Of a stretch of DNA of 8,643 nt, positions 1 to 7,658 are shown one piece after another; the stretch's first letter is position 1; every line of letters starts with the position of its first letter. The DNA is from Clostridia bacterium (GTDB lineage Bacteria > Bacillota_A > Clostridia > Lachnospirales > Cellulosilyticaceae), in contig JARBTY010000145.1 in NCBI GenBank assembly GCA_029239935.1, positions 1 to 8,643 on the forward strand, read 5' to 3'. The notes below the pieces were generated by a model. It saw only the letters and a program-made list of their open reading frames with translations. It had not been told where the DNA came from and did not search any database. Both the position numbers and the translations under genes were made by a program.

Positions 1-416
1 CTTTTACTATTTGCTTAATAGGACTTTTGGTATTTAAGCTGGAATACGCCCTGCTGATTAGTATGATCATAGCTTTGGTAGATGCCCTGCCAGTGTTTGG
101 GAGTGGAAGTGTATTGATACCTTGGGCAATTTATAATATGATAATAGGTAATTATATGATTGCTATAGGGCTTTTAGGTATATATGGCATCATATTTGTG
201 ATGAGGCAGATCATGGAACCCAAGATTTTATCACATCAAATAGGTATATATGCCTTGTTAACGGTTATGGCAGTTTATATCGGGTACAAAACAATAGGGG
301 TGCTGGGCGTTATTGCAGGTCCTGTTATAATGGTAAGTATAAGAGCCTTTCAGAATATAGGGGTTTTACCTCAGTTCAAACCTATAAAAGACAAAGAAAG
401 CAAAAGGGAAAAGTGA
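1..416 (+). CDS. C-terminal part of a YtvI-like AI-2E family membrane protein (5' end outside window)
   Basis: The reading frame is open from base 3, so this is the C-terminal ~137 residues of a longer protein. AI-2E family permeases are usually about 350 residues. Nearly the whole fragment is hydrophobic, with about four membrane segments separated by short loops, then a lysine-rich cytoplasmic tail (KPIKDKESKREK). The stretch VDALPVFGSGSVLIPWAIY followed by RQIMEPKILSHQIG is typical of the conserved C-terminal half of the AI-2E/PerM superfamily. The arrangement most resembles the sporulation integral membrane protein YtvI found across spore-forming Firmicutes. The transported substrate, if any, is not known for YtvI. 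The TTG at 27 is not a real start because the frame continues upstream through hydrophobic codons. The stop overlaps the next start (TGATG), so this gene leads into the fumarase genes in one operon. Family is fairly sure; the YtvI subgroup is less so. Confidence 0.8.
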   Translation, partial: FTICLIGLLVFKLEYALLISMIIALVDALPVFGSGSVLIPWAIYNMIIGNYMIAIGLLGIYGIIFVMRQIMEPKILSHQIGIYALLTVMAVYIGYKTIGVLGVIAGPVIMVSIRAFQNIGVLPQFKPIKDKESKREK

Positions 417-1258
417 TGAAGCAAATACATTTTGATACGATAGTAGAAGCTGTAAAAAACATATGTATAGAAGCAAATTATTATTTGCCGGAAGATATAT
501 ATGATGCGCTTAAATCAGGTGAAGAAAGGGAAATAAGTCCTGTTGGAAAAGATATTTTAAAAGATATTTGTCTGAATGCAGATATTGCAAAGCAGGAAGA
601 TATTCCTATTTGTCAGGATACAGGAACTGCAGTTATTTTTGTAAAACTTGGGCAAGAAGTTTATATTGAAGGCGGTTTGCTGGAAGACGCTATCAATGAA
701 GGTGTTAGATTAGGCTATAAGGAAGGGTACCTTAGAAAATCCATTGTAGAAAATCCACTTTATCGAAAGAATACAGGGGATAATACGCCAGCGGTTGTAC
801 ATTATGAAATTGTGGCAGGAGAACATTTGGAGCTGCTTGTAGCGCCAAAAGGCGGCGGCAGCGAAAATATGAGTAAGGTTTATATGCTAACGCCTTCACA
901 AGGGATAGATGGGGTGAAAAAAGCAGTTTTTGAAGCGGTTACCCTTGCAGGGCCCAATGCCTGTCTTCCAGTAGTTATTGGTATTGGGATAGGCGGTAAT
1001 TTTGAAAAATGTACGTTGCTTGCCAAAAAGGCTCTAACAAGAGATATCGGTTCCTATCATGCAGATGAACGTATGGCAAAGCTGGAGCAAGAATTATTGG
1101 AAGAAGTTAATAACATGGGGATAGGCCCGCAGGGGTTAGGAGGCAGCGTGACAGCACTGGCTGTACATATTGAAAGTTATCCTTGTCATATTGCTTCTAT
1201 GCCTTTGGCAATTAATATGGGATGCCATGTCAACAGGCATGCCTCGATCAGGTTATAA
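416..1258 (+). CDS. fumA: Class I fumarate hydratase, alpha subunit (catalytic Fe-S part)
   Basis: This is the alpha subunit of the two-subunit, [4Fe-4S]-dependent class I fumarase, which interconverts fumarate and (S)-malate in the cytoplasm. It corresponds to the N-terminal half of single-chain class I enzymes. Its 280 residues are the normal length for a split alpha subunit. Likely cluster ligands are Cys66 (in ICQDTG), Cys183 (in GPNACLP) and Cys270 (in GCHVNRH); Asp68, two residues after the first cysteine, matches the catalytic Asp of the family. The glycine-rich PKGGGSEN (144-151) and GIGIGGNFEK (189-198) are also typical. I prefer the ATG at 416 over the GTG at 413: AAGGG lies about 7 bases upstream, and the ATG overlaps the previous stop by one base (TGATG), suggesting coupled translation. 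The beta subunit follows directly. L(+)-tartrate dehydratase alpha is a close relative that cannot be fully excluded, but fumarase is the commoner assignment in Clostridia. Confidence 0.93.
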   Translation: MKQIHFDTIVEAVKNICIEANYYLPEDIYDALKSGEEREISPVGKDILKDICLNADIAKQEDIPICQDTGTAVIFVKLGQEVYIEGGLLEDAINEGVRLGYKEGYLRKSIVENPLYRKNTGDNTPAVVHYEIVAGEHLELLVAPKGGGSENMSKVYMLTPSQGIDGVKKAVFEAVTLAGPNACLPVVIGIGIGGNFEKCTLLAKKALTRDIGSYHADERMAKLEQELLEEVNNMGIGPQGLGGSVTALAVHIESYPCHIASMPLAINMGCHVNRHASIRL

Positions 1259-1262
1259 GGAG
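1257..1262 (+). promoter_or_regulatory. Ribosome binding site that fixes the fumB start
   Basis: AAGGAG lies 9 bases before the ATG at 1272 and straddles the end of the alpha-subunit gene. It supports 1272 as the start rather than the in-frame ATG at 1170, which lies deep inside the upstream gene and would add residues unlike any fumarase. Confidence 0.8.
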
Positions 1263-1271
1263 AACAAAAAA

Positions 1272-1829
1272 ATGGAGAAGATAGTCAGTGTACCTATTAA
1301 TAAAAAAGAGGCCCAAAGTCTTAGGGCAGGAGAGAAACTGCTTCTTAGCGGTATTATTTATACAGCAAGAGATGCTGCTCATAAAAGGATGATTGAAGAG
1401 TATGAAAAGGGTAAACCATTACCAATAGATATGGAAAATACTGCAATCTATTATGCTGGACCGGCTCCGGCAAAGCCTGGTCATGTCATAGGGAGCTGTG
1501 GCCCCACAACAAGCGGTCGTATGGATAGTTATGCACCGATACTGATGCAGTGGGGGCAGACGATGATGATTGGAAAAGGTCTTCGAAATCCCGCAGTTAT
1601 TGAAGCAATGAAGACCTACGGGGCGGTATATGTGACAGCCATCGGAGGAGCTGGGGCACTGCTTTCAAAGTGTGTTACAGAGATGAGCTGCATAGCTTAT
1701 GAGGATCTGGGAGCAGAGGCTATTTATAGGCTTGTGGTCAAAGATTTTCCGGTTATCGTAACGATTGACAGTTTGGGTAATAATTTGTATGAAATAGGTC
1801 AAAGAGAGTATAGGAAAGGAAGTATATAA
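1272..1829 (+). CDS. fumB: Class I fumarate hydratase, beta subunit
   Basis: This is the 185-residue beta subunit of the split class I fumarase, matching the C-terminal domain of single-chain enzymes. It completes the active site over the Fe-S cluster held by the alpha subunit and supplies substrate-binding residues. Family signatures are LSGIIYTARDAAHKRM (25-40), GPTTSGRMDSYAP (77-89) with the conserved Thr/Arg pair, GKG (101-103), and the segment KTYGAVYVTAIGGAGALLSKCV (115-135). The length is normal for the split subunit. Only 13 bases separate it from the alpha gene, so the partners are made from one message. The stop overlaps the sppA start (TAATG), which ties the peptidase into the same transcript. 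A tartrate dehydratase beta subunit would look similar. In anaerobes this enzyme usually serves an incomplete or branched TCA pathway; that role is inference here. Confidence 0.93.
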   Translation: MEKIVSVPINKKEAQSLRAGEKLLLSGIIYTARDAAHKRMIEEYEKGKPLPIDMENTAIYYAGPAPAKPGHVIGSCGPTTSGRMDSYAPILMQWGQTMMIGKGLRNPAVIEAMKTYGAVYVTAIGGAGALLSKCVTEMSCIAYEDLGAEAIYRLVVKDFPVIVTIDSLGNNLYEIGQREYRKGSI

Positions 1830-2794
1830 TGGAACAGCCAAGAAAGAAAATGAGTAAAGGTGCAACGGTGGCTATTGTTATAGGCAGTGTGCTGCTTTTT
1901 ATTGCTGCATGGAGTGCGATATTATCGATTGTAGTAAGCAATGTAGCAGGTACTGGTTTTGAAACAGAATTCGGTTATGAAAGCATAGATGTGGTGTATG
2001 TCAATGGCGTCATAGGTGAGGAAAGTTCTTTTTTTAGTGAAGCCAGCTACAATCATAACTGGACAATAGATCAGATTAATCGGCTGATGGACAGTGAAAG
2101 TAATAGGGCTATTTTGCTATATGTAAATTCTCCAGGAGGTGGGGTATACGAATCCGATGAAATCTACCTTAAGCTTAAGGAATACAAAGAGATTACAGGA
2201 AGACCGGTTTATGCTTATATGGCACAGATGGCGGCTTCAGGAGGTTACTATATTTCTATGGCAGCTGACAAGGTCTTTGCAAACCGCATGACGATGACAG
2301 GTTCTATAGGTGTTATTATGTCCATGATGGATACAACAGTGCTTGAAGAAAAAATAGGTGTTAAAACAGACAATATAGTATCAGGGAAAAATAAAGCAAT
2401 GGGCAATCCATTAAGTGATGAACAAAGAAAGATTTTGCAGGACATGGTAGATGAAAGCTATGGTATCTTTGTAGGTATTGTAGCTGAAAATAGAGGATTA
2501 GACTTAGAGACCACAAAAAAATTAGCAGATGGCAGAATTTACACAGCGAATCAGGCTAAAGAGCTTAAACTCATTGATGAAGTGGGTAATTTTGAAAGTG
2601 CAGTTGAAGATTTGAGAATAAATTATGGGCTTGAAGACTGTGAAGTTTATGATGTGATTAATGAGCAAACTTTTTGGGACAGTTTTCTCGCAAAGGTAGG
2701 AAAAAAGGTTAGATTCTTAAATGAGTTCGACAGTATCAAAGAGTATATTTATAAAAATGACAGTGGAAAACTCATGTATTACTACGAAAGATAG
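1829..2794 (+). CDS. sppA: Signal peptide peptidase SppA (S49 family, membrane-anchored)
   Basis: This is a serine protease of the SppA/S49 family, which degrades leftover signal peptides in the membrane. The 321 residues match the short, single-domain Gram-positive form rather than the doubled ~600-residue enterobacterial one. A short basic N-terminus (MEQPRKKMSK) precedes one membrane segment at about residues 12-38, placing the protease domain outside the cell. The nucleophile is Ser137 in QMAASGGYYISMAAD. The general base is Lys189 in VSGKNKAMG; the 52-residue Ser-Lys spacing equals that of Bacillus subtilis SppA (Ser147/Lys199). The oxyanion region VNSPGGGVYES (99-109) and TGSIGVI (157-163) are intact. 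The ATG overlaps the fumB stop by one base, and a GGAAAGGAAG ribosome binding site lies at 1813-1822. An intrinsic terminator follows, so this is the last gene of the operon. The pairing with fumarase has no obvious functional logic. Confidence 0.93.
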   Translation: MEQPRKKMSKGATVAIVIGSVLLFIAAWSAILSIVVSNVAGTGFETEFGYESIDVVYVNGVIGEESSFFSEASYNHNWTIDQINRLMDSESNRAILLYVNSPGGGVYESDEIYLKLKEYKEITGRPVYAYMAQMAASGGYYISMAADKVFANRMTMTGSIGVIMSMMDTTVLEEKIGVKTDNIVSGKNKAMGNPLSDEQRKILQDMVDESYGIFVGIVAENRGLDLETTKKLADGRIYTANQAKELKLIDEVGNFESAVEDLRINYGLEDCEVYDVINEQTFWDSFLAKVGKKVRFLNEFDSIKEYIYKNDSGKLMYYYER

Positions 2795-2820
2795 ATCAAC
2801 TTAAAACCTATATTTGCCAG

Positions 2821-2852
2821 AAGAGGAGTGTATAAAATAGTGCACTCCTTTT
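2821..2852 (+). terminator. Intrinsic terminator after sppA
   Basis: AAGAGGAGTG (2821-2830) pairs with CACTCCTTTT (2843-2852), giving a 10-bp stem with one G-U pair and a 12-base AT-rich loop. The trailing T-run is short and partly inside the stem, so it is a moderate terminator. It sits 26 bases after the sppA stop, where the operon should end. Confidence 0.65.
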
Positions 2853-2921
2853 GATGTAAGTAATTTACATAGCTATAAAGCTAGACTTATTGCGTTTTTT
2901 TTGATATATTATGATAGATTG

Positions 2922-2951
2922 TTGATGAGAGTAAATTTACTGGACTACAAT
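2922..2951 (+). promoter_or_regulatory. Sigma-A-type promoter of the papain-like hydrolase gene
   Basis: TTGATG (2922-2927) and TACAAT (2946-2951) are separated by 18 bases. They lie about 35 bases before the start codon at 2986, downstream of the sppA terminator. The spacer contains the perfect 12-bp palindrome AGTAAATTTACT (2930-2941), and a second perfect palindrome begins one base after the -10 box. Both would be suitably placed for a repressor. Confidence 0.5.
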
Positions 2952-2963
2952 CTAGTATACTAG
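2952..2963 (+). promoter_or_regulatory. Perfect palindrome CTAGTATACTAG at the predicted transcription start
   Basis: This 12-bp perfect dyad begins directly after the predicted -10 box and covers the expected +1 region. It is a candidate operator. No regulator gene lies beside it in the window, so the role is inference from position alone. Confidence 0.35.
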
Positions 2964-2985
2964 TTTAAAAAGAAAGGGAGTTTAA

Positions 2986-3645
2986 ATGGATACCTTTATA
3001 TATGTTATACTATCTCGTACGCACACGCATGTAGGCAAAATGATTAGATATTGTACCAATTCAGCATTTAATCATGTATCAATCAGTTTGGATGCGGATA
3101 TGCTTCAGATGTATTCGTTTGCTAGGCTATCAGCTAAAAATCCTTTAGTAGGGGGAATGGTCAAGGAGAATCCAAAGCGTTTTGCGCTGGGGGATTCAAC
3201 AGATATTCCAGTTAAGATCTACCGCATTCCTGTTACGTATAAGCAATATGATCAAATTAGTGACTTTATATATGCAACGTATACCGATACTGAAAAGTAC
3301 TATTATAATTTGATTGGTGTCTTTAATGTATTATTTAAAAGTGATTTTAAAGTTTATAAGACCTATATTTGTACAGAGTTTGTTTCAGAAGTTTTTAAAC
3401 ACGGGGATTTAAAATTGCTTCCTGAAAGATGTAATATCGTTTCTTTAAAAGATTTTGAGTCAAATCTTGAGCCGTTTATCATGTATCAGGGGGATTTCTA
3501 TCAGTATCCTGAGTTAGCAGATGAATACAAAGAAAATGATAGTTCGGAAAAAGATGATTTTTTTGAACGAAAAGGCATGAGAAGAGAGCTGATTAATACA
3601 CTAACTGTTTTTATGATTTTAATTCATAGATTTCACATAGGCTAA
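2986..3645 (+). CDS. Putative permuted papain-fold (YiiX/NlpC-P60-like) hydrolase
   Basis: This is a 219-residue protein of uncharacterised function. I recognise the order of catalytic elements of the circularly permuted NlpC/P60 (YaeF/YiiX) papain-like fold. An early histidine, His30 in FNHVSISLD, is followed by a late cysteine with the typical acidic partner, Cys129 in YICTEFVSEVF. Ordinary NlpC/P60 enzymes carry the cysteine first. Family members cleave or form amide or thioester bonds in peptides or lipids, but no substrate can be read from this sequence. There is no signal peptide, so it is probably cytoplasmic. Residues 178-200 are acidic or charged linker, and the last ~17 residues (LINTLTVFMILIHRFHIG) form a hydrophobic or amphipathic end that might touch the membrane. 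The start has AAAGGGAG 5 bases upstream. The gene is monocistronic with its own promoter. Fold is moderately sure; function is unknown. Confidence 0.65.
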   Translation: MDTFIYVILSRTHTHVGKMIRYCTNSAFNHVSISLDADMLQMYSFARLSAKNPLVGGMVKENPKRFALGDSTDIPVKIYRIPVTYKQYDQISDFIYATYTDTEKYYYNLIGVFNVLFKSDFKVYKTYICTEFVSEVFKHGDLKLLPERCNIVSLKDFESNLEPFIMYQGDFYQYPELADEYKENDSSEKDDFFERKGMRRELINTLTVFMILIHRFHIG

Positions 3646-3668
3646 TTTAAATAGGGTCAAGGACAGGA

Positions 3669-3692
3669 CATGCTGTAAGTTAATTCAACATG
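3669..3692 (+). repeat. Imperfect inverted repeat upstream of the glpK promoter
   Basis: CATGCTG (3669-3675) and CAACATG (3686-3692) form a 7-bp dyad with one mismatch around a 10-base AT-rich centre. It lies about 24 bases upstream of the glpK -35 box, where an activator could bind. No T-run follows it, so it is a poor terminator for the preceding gene, which has no other clear one. Confidence 0.3.
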
Positions 3693-3715
3693 GCAGGTAG
3701 AACAGGTTAAAAAAA

Positions 3716-3744
3716 TTGACTTTTGTTTAAAAGAATTATATACT
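3716..3744 (+). promoter_or_regulatory. Strong sigma-A-type promoter of glpK
   Basis: TTGACT (3716-3721), a 17-base spacer and TATACT (3739-3744) give a near-consensus housekeeping promoter. Transcription should start near 3751, leaving a leader of about 95 bases before the ATG at 3846. A terminator-like hairpin lies inside that leader. Confidence 0.75.
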
Positions 3745-3776
3745 TTTATTAATGAAATAATGGTGAGTAGAGATAG

Positions 3777-5357
<1,581 letters not shown>

Positions 5358-5401
5358 CATAATCAGTGTCATAGGATCATACGATGCAAGAGAATAAGAG
5401 T

Positions 5402-5452
5402 CAAGCACAAAAGACACACTACCAAGTGTACTCTTTTGTGCTTGTTTTTTTT
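5402..5452 (+). terminator. Strong intrinsic terminator after glpK
   Basis: CAAGCACAAAAGA (5402-5414) pairs perfectly with TCTTTTGTGCTTG (5432-5444). An inner ACACT/AGTGT stem caps a 4-base loop, and eight T follow at 5445-5452. It is one of the clearest terminators in the window and makes glpK a single-gene unit. Confidence 0.93.
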
Positions 5453-5553
5453 GTCGTTAAAAAGGGCAAAAACTTAGCACTGCAAATAAAAGTTATAGTA
5501 TAAAATTTAAAATATTGAAACTTGAACCAAAGTATTATAAAATAAATAGTAGA

Positions 5554-5582
5554 TTGAATAAAATTATCTCAACTTTTATATT
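5554..5582 (+). promoter_or_regulatory. Candidate promoter of the M23 peptidase-bactofilin operon
   Basis: TTGAAT (5554-5559), 17 bases, then TATATT (5577-5582) lies about 40 bases before the GTG start at 5621. A second candidate, TTGAAA (5515-5520) with TAAAAT (5538-5543), also has a 17-base spacer. The region is very AT-rich, so which one is used cannot be told by eye. Confidence 0.45.
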
Positions 5583-5620
5583 ATAGAGAGTGAAAAATGT
5601 AAAAGGAAGGAAGGATAGGC

Positions 5621-6550
5621 GTGCTTCTAAAAGGCAATCATAAAGTCAAAAAGTATAATATCATTATTATTCCGGAAAGAGGAGGAAATACTAAAAGACT
5701 GGACTTATCCTCTATTTTGATTAAAGGGACGCTTATTTTCTTTCTGACAGTAGGAGTAAGTGTTGCGGCAGTTACTTCTATTTTTGTAAACCGATACGAC
5801 AGGCTGAGCGAAGAATCTAGAAGCCTAAAACATAAAAATGAGTACATCAGAAATCTTGAACAAGATAATAAAGATAAAGAAGATGTTATTCAAAACTATA
5901 AAGTTTATCAAGATACCATCCAGCATAAAATAGAAAAAATCGATGAATTAGAGAAAGATATTAAAAACAAATTGGATCAAAGTGATTTTTTTAAAGATAC
6001 TTCTCAGTTCAAGGATATGACACAAACGGAAACAGCGCCAACACTAGAATTGATGGGCTACTTAGAAGATTCTCAGATGTCTGTTGAAGTGATAGACAGT
6101 AAGATAGCCGCTCTGACACAAATCAATAAACAACTAGATAAAGTACTTGAAAAAGAACAGTATATCCCTTCCTTTCCCCCTTGCAAAGGAAGGATTACCA
6201 GTTATTTTGGAGAACGACCAAATCCCTTTAATTTTAGAGGACAAGAAAACCATTCAGCTATTGATATAGCTAATGCCTATGGAACTAAGATTCATGCAAC
6301 GGCAAAAGGAAGGGTTGTATACTCAGAATATAGGGCTGGATTTGGTAATGCAGTATACATAGACCATGAGAATGGTTTTACCAGTCTATACGGGCATGCC
6401 TCTAAGCTTTTGGTAAAAGAAGGACAAGTTGTTGAAAAGGGAGAAGTCATAGCATTGATGGGATCTACAGGCCGCTCTACAGGTACGCACGTTCATTTTG
6501 AATTAAGAAAAAATGAAGTACCGATAGACCCTATAAAAATATTTGAATAA
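5621..6550 (+). CDS. Membrane-anchored coiled-coil M23 (LytM-type) peptidase
   Basis: This is a cell-wall metallo-endopeptidase, 309 residues, expected to cut peptidoglycan peptide cross-links outside the membrane. A cytoplasmic N-terminus with the motif KKYNIIIIPERGG (10-22) precedes one membrane segment at about 33-56. A charged coiled-coil region (about 60-180) follows, then the M23 domain (about 186-309). All expected residues are present: His211 and Asp215 (HSAID) and His292 as zinc ligands, with His259 (YGHA) and His290 (in HVHFE), so the enzyme should be active. The start is a GTG with GGAAGGAAGGA 6 bases upstream; no ATG fits better. The bactofilin gene begins 12 bases after the stop, so the two are one operon. 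M23 peptidases next to bactofilins are a known pairing in which the cytoskeletal polymer positions the wall enzyme through its membrane-proximal cytoplasmic segment. That role here is inferred from context. Confidence 0.93.
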   Translation: MLLKGNHKVKKYNIIIIPERGGNTKRLDLSSILIKGTLIFFLTVGVSVAAVTSIFVNRYDRLSEESRSLKHKNEYIRNLEQDNKDKEDVIQNYKVYQDTIQHKIEKIDELEKDIKNKLDQSDFFKDTSQFKDMTQTETAPTLELMGYLEDSQMSVEVIDSKIAALTQINKQLDKVLEKEQYIPSFPPCKGRITSYFGERPNPFNFRGQENHSAIDIANAYGTKIHATAKGRVVYSEYRAGFGNAVYIDHENGFTSLYGHASKLLVKEGQVVEKGEVIALMGSTGRSTGTHVHFELRKNEVPIDPIKIFE

Positions 6551-6562
6551 GGAGATAAACAG

Positions 6563-6943
6563 ATGTTTGGAGATTTTAAAGGTGAAAGTAAAGATAAGTT
6601 CAAAAGTAGTGAGGTGGGTACGCTCATAGATACCACAGCGAGCCTGAAAGGAGACATTGTCACAGAGGGGAATGTCAGAATAGATGGCAAATTTGAAGGA
6701 AATATCATACGGGCAAAAGATGTTGTGGTGGGAGAAAACGGCATTGTAGAAGGACAGATAAACTGTGAAACAGTGATGATTTATGGAACAATCAAAGGCA
6801 ACATCAAAAGCCAGGGTCTAGCGGAAATCATGCCTACGGGTAAAATCTTTGGAGATATAGACGTTAAAAGCATTTCGATAAGAGAGGGTGCGGTTTTTGA
6901 AGGCAAGAGCATTATGAAACAAGGGATTCAAGAAGCGGAATAA
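6563..6943 (+). CDS. Bactofilin (polymer-forming cytoskeletal protein)
   Basis: This is a 126-residue bactofilin, a small cytoplasmic protein that polymerises without nucleotide into filaments or membrane patches. The core (about 19-115) shows the repeating short-turn pattern of a right-handed beta-helix, with glycine at regular steps: SLKGDI, VRIDGKFEGNI, VVGENGIVEGQI, VMIYGTIKGNI, IMPTGKIFGDI, IREGAVFEGK. The tails are short and polar. The N-terminus begins MFGDFKG, similar to the short Met-Phe start through which some bactofilins bind membranes, as no transmembrane segment is present. AAGGAG (6549-6554) overlaps the stop of the M23 gene, 8 bases before the ATG, so expression is tied to the peptidase. 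The likely job is to localise that peptidase for shape or sporulation-related wall growth; this is inference. A terminator follows directly. Confidence 0.93.
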   Translation: MFGDFKGESKDKFKSSEVGTLIDTTASLKGDIVTEGNVRIDGKFEGNIIRAKDVVVGENGIVEGQINCETVMIYGTIKGNIKSQGLAEIMPTGKIFGDIDVKSISIREGAVFEGKSIMKQGIQEAE

Positions 6944-6969
6944 AACAAGAGAAAAATAGAATAGAGCGG

Positions 6970-7001
6970 AGCTGTAAAGAAAAAATCTTTGCAGCTTTTT
7001 T
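6970..7001 (+). terminator. Intrinsic terminator after the bactofilin gene
   Basis: AGCTGTAAAGA (6970-6980) pairs with TCTTTGCAGCT (6986-6996), 11 bp with one G-U pair and an AAAAA loop, followed by further T residues to 7001. It ends the M23-bactofilin operon. Confidence 0.88.
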
Positions 7002-7039
7002 GATAAATGATCATTTTAACGACATAGGAGGAAAGCAAA

Positions 7040-7543
7040 ATGCATATTAACATAAGAGCAATGGAAGCAAAAGATTGGGAAGGTGTTTCAAAAGTCTATC
7101 TTGAAGGGATACAAACAGGACGGGCTACATTTCAAACACAAATACCAACTTGGGAAGAGTGGGACGCGGGACATGTGAAAAGCTGCAGACTTGTAGCCGT
7201 AGATGGTGAGGGAAATGTTATGGGCTGGGCAGCTCTAAGCCCTGTGAGCAGCAGATGTGTCTATAGGGGAGTTGGAGAGGTTAGTGTGTATGTAGGCAAT
7301 GCATTTAAGAAAAAAGGTGTGGCAAAGCTGCTTTTAAAGACACTGATACAAAGTTCAGAAGAAGAGGGATACTGGACCCTTCAAGCAGGGATATTCACCA
7401 CTAACTTAGCAAGTTTAAATCTGCATCAGTCAGTTGGTTTCAAGATAGTAGGTATAAGAGAGCGGATTGGGAAAACAGTGGAAGGCGTATGGCAGGATAC
7501 AGCTTTACTTGAACGAAGAAGTGATATAGTAGGAATAGAATAG
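7040..7543 (+). CDS. GNAT N-acetyltransferase, phosphinothricin acetyltransferase (PAT/YncA) type
   Basis: This 167-residue GNAT-fold enzyme transfers acetyl from acetyl-CoA to an amine. It resembles the PAT/YncA branch, whose members acetylate phosphinothricin, methionine sulfoximine or related amino acids. Signs are the N-terminal IRAMEAKDWEGVSKVYLEGI, the loop RATFQTQIPTWEEW (28-41), the core strand GEVSVYV (79-85), the acetyl-CoA pyrophosphate loop KKKGVAKLLL (90-99) and the closing LHQSVGFKIVGIRERIGK (128-145) with W151QDT. The length is normal for the family. The natural substrate cannot be read from sequence; many such genes are generic detoxifiers. AGGAGG (7026-7031) lies 8 bases before the ATG. 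Only about 24 bases separate the previous terminator from this ribosome binding site and I see no good promoter there, so expression may depend on read-through. A long inverted repeat follows the gene. Confidence 0.88.
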   Translation: MHINIRAMEAKDWEGVSKVYLEGIQTGRATFQTQIPTWEEWDAGHVKSCRLVAVDGEGNVMGWAALSPVSSRCVYRGVGEVSVYVGNAFKKKGVAKLLLKTLIQSSEEEGYWTLQAGIFTTNLASLNLHQSVGFKIVGIRERIGKTVEGVWQDTALLERRSDIVGIE

Positions 7544-7555
7544 ATTTTAAATAGA

Positions 7556-7602
7556 CTCATAGATAAAGCCCTTGATTTTTGATCAAGGGCTTTATCTATG
7601 AG
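7556..7602 (+). terminator. 21-bp perfect inverted repeat after the acetyltransferase gene (probable terminator)
   Basis: Positions 7556-7576 pair without mismatch with 7582-7602 around a 5-base loop (TTTTG). The GC-rich inner part, GCCCTTGAT/ATCAAGGGC, is followed by TTTATCTAT, which could act as the U-rich tail of a terminator, although those bases can also pair with the AT-rich outer left arm. No clean T-run lies outside the full stem on either strand. It sits 12 bases after the stop codon, where a terminator is expected. It could also protect the 3' end of the message. Confidence 0.7.
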
Positions 7603-7629
7603 AAAATATTGGGAGTTTTGAAAAAAATG

Positions 7630-7658
7630 TTGAGAAATAGGGAATGGAGTGATAAAAT
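7630..7658 (+). promoter_or_regulatory. Candidate promoter of the chemoreceptor gene
   Basis: TTGAGA (7630-7635), 17 bases, then TAAAAT (7653-7658), with the extended -10 element TG one base upstream (7650-7651). It would start transcription near 7665, inside the tandem repeats. A second perfect -10 hexamer, TATAAT (7681-7686), lacks a recognisable -35. I see no good match to the flagellar sigma-28/SigD type often used by chemotaxis genes. Confidence 0.45.

Noticed and set aside
1170..1271. Upstream ATG extending the fumarase beta subunit by 34 residues
   Set aside because: The extension overlaps the conserved end of the alpha subunit in another frame; AAGGAG before 1272 and family length support the shorter protein.
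2870..2900. TAGCT-ATAA-AGCTA hairpin followed by a T-run as a second sppA terminator
   Set aside because: The stem is only 5 bp and AT-rich, and the T-run begins about 11 bases after it, too far for an intrinsic terminator.
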